From Endomychus coccineus (Eukaryota > Arthropoda > Insecta > Coleoptera > Endomychidae), in the NCBI GenBank assembly GCA_958510875.1, contig OY294068.1, positions 31,414,297-31,478,296 on the forward strand: a DNA stretch of 64,000 bases, read 5' to 3'. The position numbers were made by a program, and so were the translations under genes. Under the pieces are notes generated by a model. The model was not told where the DNA came from and did not search any database. It saw nothing but the letters and a program-made list of their open reading frames with translations. Below are positions 56,100 to 64,000 of this stretch, in pieces. Position 1 is the stretch's first letter, and each line of letters starts with the position of its first letter.

Positions 56100-57035
56100 A
56101 TTGAGAAATTATAGAAACTGCAAGAGCAATAGTAAAAAGAGACAACTGAAAAATTTTTGTATACGTTTTGGCGCAGTATAAAAATATTTTAAAATGTCTT
56201 ACTATTTCACTACAAATTGTGGGCTATTTAAAGAATTCATCTCTACGATAAAATAAATTTTTTAAAGTTGTCTCTTTACTGCACAAAAATACGACACTAG
56301 AATATGTGTTTTTTTTAAGTTATGAAATGTCTATTCAAGAAGCTACACTATTGCACAAGCAAATATAGCAGTTTAACATGCAGAATATACGAGTAGGATT
56401 AATATAAAATCGAGATTTTTAAAGTTGTCTCAGTATTCTTTAAGCACAACGATATGTATATCACATATTTTTATTTAGAGGTACCATTACTAAATGTATG
56501 ACAAATGTATAATATATATGTATACATACATATTGAAACTGATTTTTTCTTAGCAAAAAAAACCAAATGCGTATTCGATGGAGCCGCGGGCGTACTAGTT
56601 AATAAAGCTTACACAGGTGAACTGCAATAAAAAAAAGAATAAACTATATGTTTAATAATATATTTCGTTTTAGTGTCATTTGCGATTTTGTCATATCGGT
56701 GTCACATTCGTTCGAGGTATACTCAGAATAATTGAGATAAATCGAACGAAAACGTTTTTTCAAATTAGTGCTGTTGACATTGAAAGCTTTCGTGTGCGTG
56801 CTCGTAGATAGCATGTGACATCTCAAGGTTTTATCGTGGAATATAGACAATGTTTTTCAATTACCTAAAACGTGAGAATTAACGTGTTAGAACGTAATTT
56901 TCTTAAGATGAGCATGACAGTAGAATTTGAACAAAATATGTGATAGGTATCTATTCGAAATAAACTTCGTTAAAAGTAGAATTACAATTCAGTCGATATG
57001 ACCATTAATATAAGAAGTACGTAGAATCATAACTA
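56100..57035. other. No gene recognised
   Basis: AT-rich. A phrase close to ttttaaagttgtctc occurs at about 56264 and 56418 (and ttgtctctt recurs), suggesting a weak local repeat. Nothing else was seen. Confidence 0.3.
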
Positions 57036-57956
57036 CCGGGATATCAAAATTTATCTTGATCAAGGGTGGTTGTGGAATCTAAAACGTATGTCTTACTTTA
57101 CGTTTGAAATAATTATGTCATTATTAATTTGAAGTTTTTAAAAGTGCGAAATTTCGCAATTTTATACGAATATTGTAACACTCAGAAGTCATTAGCGCTT
57201 TGGACTCCGGGATTTTCACGTAGCCTATCGAAATTAGAAGGTTCGAATTATCGAAAAACATAATTGCATGAACGCCAGACGTCCTATGTAATTAGCTACG
57301 AACGAAATCATTTTGACATATGCCTCGAGGAGCTCGCTGCGCGTAAGTTAGAGTTTATACATTTTACCTCGGTCTTGTTAATTTGGGGCCGTTTCTTGCC
57401 CCGTGCGACCAGCGCCAGTTTAATAAAGTGTTTTTGGCTATGGGCCGCTAGCATTTACCCGCTTCGTGTATATTTTTGTCGCGAAAAAATTCCCTTTGGT
57501 ACGTCGCAGGTTAGACGCGCGTAGCTGAGATCTGAGAATAGCTTTAATTAAATTTTCCTATTTAATGGACATTTATCGAAAAAAGAAGGGCCGTCGGGCA
57601 CGGTCCGATACTAAATCTAACTACATGGAGCGAACCACAACCAGTTTGCACTTTTCTAACTCGCGTGCTACGGACTTCTCACGTAAACGTCATTCGATTT
57701 ACGGAAAATTAACTGTTTCAAAACAGTTTTTGACCCGGATTGTGGCTATCACGACCTCTATAAAGGTTCAAAGTTCACATAATTATTTCATAATTTGTAG
57801 TTCATCATTGTTTTACAACTGAAATAAATAGGTATAAAATTTGTAGGTTATTGATGATGTCAGTGTGACAGTGACATAATTATTTCAAACGTAAAGTAAG
57901 ACACACGTTTTAGATTCCACAACCACCCTTGACCAAGATAATTTTTGATATCCCGG
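57036..57956. mobile_element. 921-bp TA-flanked element with about 84-bp TIRs
   Basis: The left end ccgggatatcaaaatttatc and the reverse complement of the right end (ccgggatatcaaaaattatc) are near-identical over about 84 bp, including gggtggttgtggaatctaaa and acgtttgaaataattatgtc. TA lies on both sides. The interior is GC-richer than its surroundings and has two plus-strand open frames (57264-57524 and 57565-57822) without known motifs. A ggttcgaat box near 57240 resembles the B box of tRNA-type promoters. It is a Tc1/mariner-like non-autonomous element by its ends. Confidence 0.78.
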
Positions 57957-58289
57957 TATATTGGAATATATATCCCGAGATATGATACTAGCTTTAAAGA
58001 GAATAACTTTTTTATTCCTTTATTTATGGAATGAAATATATCCTAATTTTCACTAATAATATCACTAGAGGTTGAATTATTTCCGGAAATTTTTTTTGAG
58101 GGTATGAATATTTTCTTGAAATATACGAGAAAAAATTTCCGAATTTTAATTTAACGTCGTGTGGTATTTGATAAGAAAATTTTGCACGTTTTTGCTATTT
58201 AATGCATATATTTACATTTTATCTATAAACGTAATTCAACGCTATAAATACTTAACATGACATTCTGATTGTAATTTTATGAGAGGCGT

Positions 58290-59735
58290 TGAATGACATT
58301 TAATGTCAAATTGGAACAAAAAATTGTTCAGTCGTGGTCAGTCTTGGTTAGTTCGGGCAATACAGAAAGCAAGATGAGTTATTCGGCACGAAATTTAGCA
58401 CCTACAAATACTAGGAAATCCAAACCAAGTGCTTGGAAGCAGTTTGCAGACTTATGCTTGGAAAATGCATATAATTTTGATAGGGCGGACATACCCGTAG
58501 GAGAACTGGCAATAATTATGGAAGATTATGGCTTTAATATGCGTAAAAAAATACAGAAAATTACAAGGAGAGTGTTGTTAAAGTATTATGGAATTCTGCT
58601 GCCAAACAACTTCAAGAGCATTTTTATCATAAATACAAACGCAAATTTGACGTCTTTTGGGACGTAGAATTTAGAAACGCGAGATCTGAAAGAAACGCTA
58701 ACCGTCAACAGTTGCAACGTAACCCGATAAAGAGGAAAGCAAGTGCTTCGGATCACTAATAGAATGACAAAAAATAATTTAACTTTGAGATCTGAAGAGA
58801 AAATTTTTTATATTGTTGCTTATGAATTGGCCTGGAGAGGTAGAGAAGGGGCTTCAGCCTATGTATAGTATTTTCTGGGTGAAATAGATCATCGAGGAAA
58901 TTTAACTGGCCGAAATGAGTACAACACATTTTTTTCCAAAACTGTTCAAGGGGGATCAAAGGAACTGATACATAGTAAGTGGTCAATAACAAACGCTATC
59001 AATACGGACATGTGTCCATTTAGGCTTTTTAAAAAATTAATAACCAAACGAAGCGAGCAAATCAAAACCACAGTTTATTTTTAACCACCATCTAAGTTGG
59101 AAACATGAAAACCTCAAGGGTTTCTACAAAAATTGCTGAACCCAATACAATCTTTGGATGCTTTTGATGGTGCTTACTTGTTGAAAATTCATATCTATAG
59201 TTTTAATAAGAAATACAATTGTAATAAATTTTCATAAACTTCGTTTTTATTAAACAAAACATGTTTCACCACACGGTGGCTTTATCAAGCAATATCATTG
59301 TTTGTTCATTACAAGTGTATTTTTTATTAAAACTTTCAATGCAATCTCTTCCTGGTTTAAAGTGGCAGCATCATTAATTGGAATTGATACCAAAAAGGTA
59401 AAAAAAACAAATCATTCCGCGAGAGCCACGGCTCTATTAAAATTGGCAAAAAGTGGACTTGGTGAACAACAATTAATGAAGATCACAGGTCATGGAAATA
59501 GCCAATCGTTCAAACCATATTTACAGTTAGATTCACACCACCATCAAGAAATAGTTGAAGCAATGCGATCTGTTCCAACGACTACTACCATTAGTCAAGA
59601 ACCTCAAAAGCAAGAACACAGTTCCAGTCAACTTGCTATAATAGTCAAAACAATGTTACAAATTAAATTTAATGTACATATTCGTTATGATAAGATTAAA
59701 GGTTTAAAAAAGTATACCTACTTATATTGTTTCAT
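58290..59735 (+). pseudogene. Crypton-like tyrosine recombinase (copy 2, nearly full length but broken)
   Basis: Plus-strand pieces in order: core-binding domain (SAWKQFADLCLENAYNFDR, GELAIIMEDYGFNMRKK, then frameshifted HFYHKYKRKFDVFWDVEFRN, ARSERNANRQQLQRNP and KRKASAS), catalytic domain with the first Arg (VAYELAWRGREGAS), then GNLTGRNEYNTFFSKTVQGG, SKWSITNAINTDMCPFRLFK. After an interruption at about 59090-59330 follows VAASLIGIDTKKVKKTNHSA with RAT (HxxR), EQQLMKITGHGN (second His) and KPYLQL (Tyr). No RT is attached, which favours Crypton over DIRS. Frameshifts and the insertion make it inactive. Confidence 0.78.
59225..59325 (-). mobile_element. Short insertion in the Crypton gene with a hammerhead-like motif
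   Basis: Between the two catalytic halves, the minus strand reads CTTGATAAAG, a CCAC-CGT-GTGG hairpin, then TGAAACATG. This resembles the core-stem II-GAAAC order of hammerheads known at Penelope ends. The sequence does not belong to the recombinase frame, so a Penelope terminal fragment may have inserted here. Confidence 0.4.
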
Positions 59736-59779
59736 TATTTTAGATTTTTAAATATTTTGTAAAGACAAAAAGATGAAAA

Positions 59780-59995
59780 AAAAATTTGCATTCTACCATC
59801 TGCAGTTGCAGACATAAATCATTTTAAGATGTGGCAACGTTTATTCTTTTATATTAGTTACTACAACTGGTAAAAATGGTATGTCATGACAAAGGTATGT
59901 AAGTAAAACTGAAAACCTTGCATTCTACCAACTATAGTTGCACAGATATATCATTTTAAGATTCAGGATCGTTTATTCTTTTATATTACGTTGTG
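59780..59995. repeat. Diverged direct repeat, about 145-bp period
   Basis: Two blocks share ttgcattctacca, agttgca, atcattttaaga and cgtttattcttttatatta (near 59786-59862 and 59926-59990). It lies just past the Crypton-like gene and may be part of its 3' flank. Confidence 0.6.
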
Positions 59996-60270
59996 TTCAA
60001 AGTCCTAAATCTGTAAAAATTATAGAAATTCCTATTTTAGACAGTACCGTCGCGGACGTTCACGATGGCGTTGGTCAGCAGTAATATATAACAGAAGGTC
60101 ATGCACAAAAATATTGACAACGCAAAATGTTAACAAAAGGCATAAGTATTAGTTGTTATAATAAGAATGTAAAACTGTAAAAATAGAGTGTTTTTAATGA
60201 ATATTTTAAAAATAACTCTGTATGCACTGTATGCAAAAACTTATCCGATGTTGAAGTATATTACCGTACG

Positions 60271-60543
60271 ATGGTATTTCTGAAAAATCTCATTAAAGAA
60301 TGCAGCGACGATTTAGAGAAAGAAAGCTTGTTTCGGATTGTATACCAACATTTGTTTCAAAAATTTGCAAAATATAGACTCCTAAATACGCAAAAACTAA
60401 ACAAAATAGTGTCAAAATATTGTTTATATTTCATTAAACACAGACCTTTAGTAAAAATAGATTTCTTTTGGTTTAACCTATTCACCGTTAAGAAGAGAGG
60501 AGGTAGTAGAAGAATATCAGAGATCCTTGAAATTCGTAACTGA
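60271..60543 (+). CDS. Unknown 90-aa open frame, copy 1
   Basis: It starts MVFLKNLIKECSDDLEKESL and ends RGGSRRISEILEIRN with a TGA. It is basic, with no signal peptide, no clear membrane segment and no family I recognise. The second copy (60936-61208) differs at two residues only (Phe/Ser and Lys/Glu), in line with the general identity of the duplication. Conservation therefore says nothing about function. It may be a chance frame within the LINE 3' region. Confidence 0.25.
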   Translation: MVFLKNLIKECSDDLEKESLFRIVYQHLFQKFAKYRLLNTQKLNKIVSKYCLYFIKHRPLVKIDFFWFNLFTVKKRGGSRRISEILEIRN

Positions 60544-60935
60544 AAATTACAATAAAGTATAGTGAAACCGGGCTTACAAAATAAACATTACATCAATCCT
60601 ACAGAGAAGCCGTAGATACCCGTATGTATACAAGCTGGTTATAATCTCAAAAAAAAAATGAATAACAAATAAATAAATAAAGAACAGAACATTGATAATT
60701 TATAGTGAAACCAAAAATGGCAAAGAAAAGAAAATATTAATAATAATTATTATGGTAATTAATCAACTTAATGTGTACTTTGTTTTTTATATTATATCTT
60801 TGTAGTTCTATCTTGTAATCACTCTTTTCAATTGCTTTGTGACTATTCGGGAGATTATTAAAAGTCTTTATAGCTGAATATTTCGGATGCACTGTATGCA
60901 AAAACTTATCCGATGTTGAAGTATATTACCGAACG

Positions 60936-61208
60936 ATGGTATTTCTGAAAAATCTCATTAAAGAATGCAGCGACGATTTAGAGAAAGAAAGCTTGTTTCG
61001 GATTGTATACCAACATTTGTTTCAAAAATCTGCAAAATATAGACTCCTAAATACGCAAAAACTAAACAAAATAGTGTCAAAATATTGTTTATATTTCATT
61101 GAACACAGACCTTTAGTAAAAATAGATTTCTTTTGGTTTAACCTATTCACCGTTAAGAAGAGAGGAGGTAGTAGAAGAATATCAGAGATCCTTGAAATTC
61201 GTAACTGA
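60936..61208 (+). CDS. Unknown 90-aa open frame, copy 2
   Basis: Tandem-duplicate partner of the frame at 60271-60543, with two residue differences. No function can be assigned. Confidence 0.25.
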   Translation: MVFLKNLIKECSDDLEKESLFRIVYQHLFQKSAKYRLLNTQKLNKIVSKYCLYFIEHRPLVKIDFFWFNLFTVKKRGGSRRISEILEIRN

Positions 61209-61427
61209 AAATTACAATAAAGTATATTGAAACCGGGCTTACAAAATAAACATTACATCAATCCTGCAGAGAAGCCTTAGATACCCGTATGTATACAAGC
61301 TGGTTATAATCTCAAAAAAAAAATTAATAACAAATAAATAAATAAAGAACAGAACATTGATAATTTATAGTGAAACCAAAAATGGCAAAGAAAAGAAAAT
61401 ATTAATAATAATTATTATGGTAATTAA

Positions 61428-62015
61428 TCAACTTAATGTGTACTTTGTTTTTATATTATATCTTTGTAGTTCTATCTTGTAATCACTCTTTTCAATTGCT
61501 TTGTGACTATTCGGGAGATTATTAAAAGTCTTTATAGCTGAATATTTCGGACTCTCTCTCCCAACTTCCAAAATTGCTTTGGACAATACTGTATCTTTGA
61601 TTCTTGTTTTTGATAAATTATTTATGAATTTTTCTGATAGATCTTTGTAGTAGTATGCCAGTGCTTCAAGCATGTATTTCTTATCTAGTACAAGTGGTAT
61701 AGCCATATTATTATCACTCTTTACTGTAATATTAGCCGTTATAGTTTGTTACAGTAAGACATACCGTTTCAGTGATATTAAGTGCTCGTTTATCATGTTC
61801 TAACCTATCTTTGAAGTATTCAAGCTGTTTTTGCAATAGTTTTTCAGGTCTTGCCAAGTATCGGCTTATGCATCCGTGTCATCTGCGTACGTAATAATTT
61901 AACATTTTTCAAGAAGGACATCTATCATGTCGTTTATGTAAATAATAAACAATAGGGGACCTAGAATAGTTCGTTGTGGTACTCTTGTAGTTACAACCAT
62001 AAGATCACTTTTCGT
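61428..62015 (-). pseudogene. LINE RT and post-RT fragment
   Basis: Minus strand from 62015: [20 protein letters not shown] (RT motif B region, Gly of PQG replaced by Arg), then IITYADDTDA (catalytic Asp pair), then WQDLKNYCKNSLNTSKI. A deletion leads to LEALAYYYKDLSEKFINNLS and KTFNNLPNSHKAIEKSDYKI (the NLP region near the end of the LINE pol), with the stop at 61428. The LINE tail below is included in the tandem duplication. It is a jockey/CR1-like type by motif wording. Confidence 0.75.
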
Positions 62016-63680
62016 TTTATTTATCCTGACTAGTTGTTCTATTTTGTAGATAACTTTCAATTAGTGTGATGCCTCTGATTCCGCAATATGTAATGAATAA
62101 GTTTTTTGAAGGTAAACGGAAAAATTGTTTTGTTATGTATTTCTAAGTTTATAAATTAAAAATGTGAAAACTGGTTACGTGTATTTAATGTAAGTATTAA
62201 TTCACTCCTACCCAAGTGGTATTATTACAATAATACGCTAGTCAATTCACGGAAGGTAGTTGCTGTAGATTAATCACTATGTCGGGGGAGATTAATAGAA
62301 TACAAGTGAATCGAATTCACTATTTATATATCATTAAAATTTAACATGGAAACCACAACAATGTTCTATGAAAAAATTAATTATATTCAAGTTGATAAAA
62401 ACTGATTTGTTGTGTTTACTTTTTATGCAAGGCTGGTCTAGTTTCTTTAACAGTGTGAAATCACAATATATCAGTCTTTTAACCTATTTTACGAAGAAAT
62501 TCGAGGAATGTAGGTCACAAGAACAGTTACCAAATACGCAAGCCAAGAAAATCAATTTTGTGTCCACATTGTACGTCTGGAAGCAAAATGATAATACGGT
62601 TAACAAACACGTTGATTGTCAATACACATAAAAATTAATAATAAATAAAAGTACATGATTTAATAATTTTTATACCTATATTAATTATCTAAAACTCACC
62701 TGTAATGTGATCAGTGATCAGCATTGTACTATTTTGAAATTACACTTATTTGAAACTCCCTAATTACATGGCTATTGAATTATTTACAGCACACTTCGAC
62801 ACTTAATATTTAAAACTTAATAGTGACGCTTAGATTTAGTCATTTTGTACTTAAAGTAAAAAACACCGCAACTATTGACTAACGTTTATGTCTTTGGTTA
62901 ATTTGAAACGGTTAGTGTGTGTTCACACGTTAGTTTTAGTACACCTACACTTCCTAAACTTTTGAAGCGCACTGAAATGTTTTTCTTTGCTGTAATAATT
63001 TTGACGCATGTGCATGGAGGAACAAAACACACGCTTGCGTTATCCTGGGGCGACAAGAAGGAAGACGAATAAGCAAGATGATTTTGATTGATATTCATCC
63101 TTATTTTATAATCATATAGACTAAACTATTCCATTTAGCATAGTTAGCGATATCAATTTGAAAAACTACGTCGAAAACATTATAATTTTCAGTTTAATCT
63201 TCCAGCTATACCTATCTCACAGTATTAACTAGTCTTATTCACTATTGTCTGAAATGTTAGATGAATGGCTCCGTATATATTTGTGTTGCCTCATCAATTC
63301 CCTACACGTTGTTTACCCTTTTCCACAAAGTTAATGTTTCCTTCCAATTGAAAAACATTTAGAGTCCAATTAATTTCAAAAAAGGGAAAAAGGCCCCTTT
63401 CTAATATTTATACCCATTACACTAATATTTGTGATCTCTGAAGTAATGAAGAAAGCATTCAACATCGAGCTTCAAAACCCTGAACGACCTGTAGTATAGG
63501 AATCTTCCATCCCTATACGAGATTACCTAAAATCCGCGAATACAACCTTATTTCTATTATTGAATACATATAGTCCATATGTTTGTAAACGCATAAGGAA
63601 TACATAAACAATATGTTTAGTGTTATGATTACCTTGTAATAATATAAACTTATTGTTTAGTATAAGCTACACAACAAGGG
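62016..63680. other. No gene recognised
   Basis: One open frame of 87 codons (62368-62631, plus strand) starts with a hydrophobic stretch but has no known motif. I do not call it a gene. The rest is AT-rich. Confidence 0.35.
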
Positions 63681-63684
63681 ACCC

Positions 63685-63908
63685 TGACATACGAGCGTGG
63701 GAACCTTAGAGTCAAGGTAGTTATTGAAAGACTTTATTGATTTACTGGCAGAAATGGGCAGAATAATGGAAATAATCAACTTCAGTGAAAATGAACTGCA
63801 GCGTAAAAAGTATTTTATTTTTCAACTAACTAAAATATCCATAGCTACATAAATATATGAATATCATGAAACCCTATGATTTTCTTGATGAAATTCAATA
63901 ATCCAACA
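63685..63908 (-). mobile_element. Copia-like 3' LTR (start fixed, end approximate)
   Basis: On the minus strand the LTR begins TGTTGGATTATTGAATTTCA at 63908, directly after a polypurine tract. It contains an AATAAA signal (near 63745). TGTTGGA starts are typical of Copia LTRs. The distal boundary near 63685 is a guess, because no clear TSD or CA end was identified. Confidence 0.6.
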
Positions 63909-64000
63909 CTCCCCCAATTTCATTAAGGAACGTTATCTTCATCTGGATAAAAAGACGAGTCACAAATCTTCAATGCAGAACGAATAAAGCATAACTGTTC
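63909..64000 (-). mobile_element. Copia-like polypurine tract and 3' end of internal region
   Basis: The minus strand shows aaattgggggag immediately before the LTR start, the usual Copia polypurine tract (positions about 63909-63920). Upstream sequence to the window edge probably holds the last pol codons (SSFYPDEDNVP then a stop). The element continues outside the window to the right. Confidence 0.6.

Larger units (their letters stand above)
60223..61552. repeat. Recent 665-bp tandem duplication
   Basis: The unit 60223-60887 is repeated at 60888-61552 head to tail, with roughly nine substitutions or single-base gaps that I could see (about 98-99% identity). The junction reads ...gaatatttcgga|tgcactgtatgc. 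The unit contains the tail of a minus-strand LINE and a 90-codon plus-strand open frame preserved in both copies. Confidence 0.93.

Noticed and set aside
57184..57255. tRNA gene suggested by ggttcgaat
   Set aside because: No cloverleaf with acceptor and anticodon stems could be drawn; only a B-box-like motif is present.

Overview
The window looks like an AT-rich arthropod, almost certainly insect, nuclear genome. It has a spliced animal gene with multi-kilobase introns, and the introns and flank are packed with decayed transposable elements of types common in insects: Mos1-like mariner, DD41D-type mariner relatives, Tc1, hAT, P-type MITE, Penelope-like elements, jockey/CR1- and I/R1-type LINEs, Crypton-like tyrosine recombinases, and Gypsy/Bel- and Copia-type LTR pieces. 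There are no bacterial operons, tRNA or rRNA genes, or CRISPR arrays.

The one clear cellular gene is a Syt14/Syt16-type synaptotagmin on the minus strand. I could follow nine coding exons from a transmembrane exon at 41115-40909 through a linker (18894-18621, 17644-17536), C2A (15476-15270, 11961-11853, 11295-11138) and C2B (9946-9783, 7342-7201, 4081-3881, with the stop). Every splice junction is GT..AG and every phase matches, giving about 522 residues. At least one upstream exon is missing; it lies beyond 41115, in or outside the window.

Region by region (1-based): 1-3880 is 3' flank. 3.9-18.9 kb holds the linker and C2 exons, with LINE, Penelope, hAT, Tc1 and mariner relics between them. 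18.9-40.9 kb is a single 22-kb intron holding a DD41D-type transposon (19.4-21.0 kb), a nested cluster (25.1-30.8 kb), a Mos1-like mariner (32.5-33.7 kb), a foldback MITE inside a LINE (34.2-36.1 kb), a solo LTR-like unit (36.3-37.4 kb), an interleaved inverted repeat (37.4-37.8 kb) and another mariner (38.7-40.4 kb). Upstream of 41.1 kb are two Crypton-like recombinases (43.3 and 58.3 kb), two Penelope elements (45.5-48.4 and 53.9-54.8 kb), a mariner (51.2-52.5 kb), a TA-flanked 921-bp inverted-repeat element (57.0-58.0 kb), a recent 665-bp tandem duplication over a LINE tail (60.2-61.6 kb) and the 3' end of a Copia-like element at the right edge.

The most notable structures are: (1) a four-level insertion series, in which a Penelope element is interrupted by a LINE, the LINE by a 2.5-kb mariner relative with about 605-bp terminal inverted repeats, and that by a 286-bp MITE with P-element-like ends and an 8-bp target duplication; (2) hammerhead-ribozyme-like motifs at the ends of Penelope elements; (3) two diverged Crypton-like recombinase copies; (4) a foldback MITE whose arms both match the 3' region of the DD41D-type transposon in the same intron. 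All transposon genes seen are broken, so no complete active system is present.
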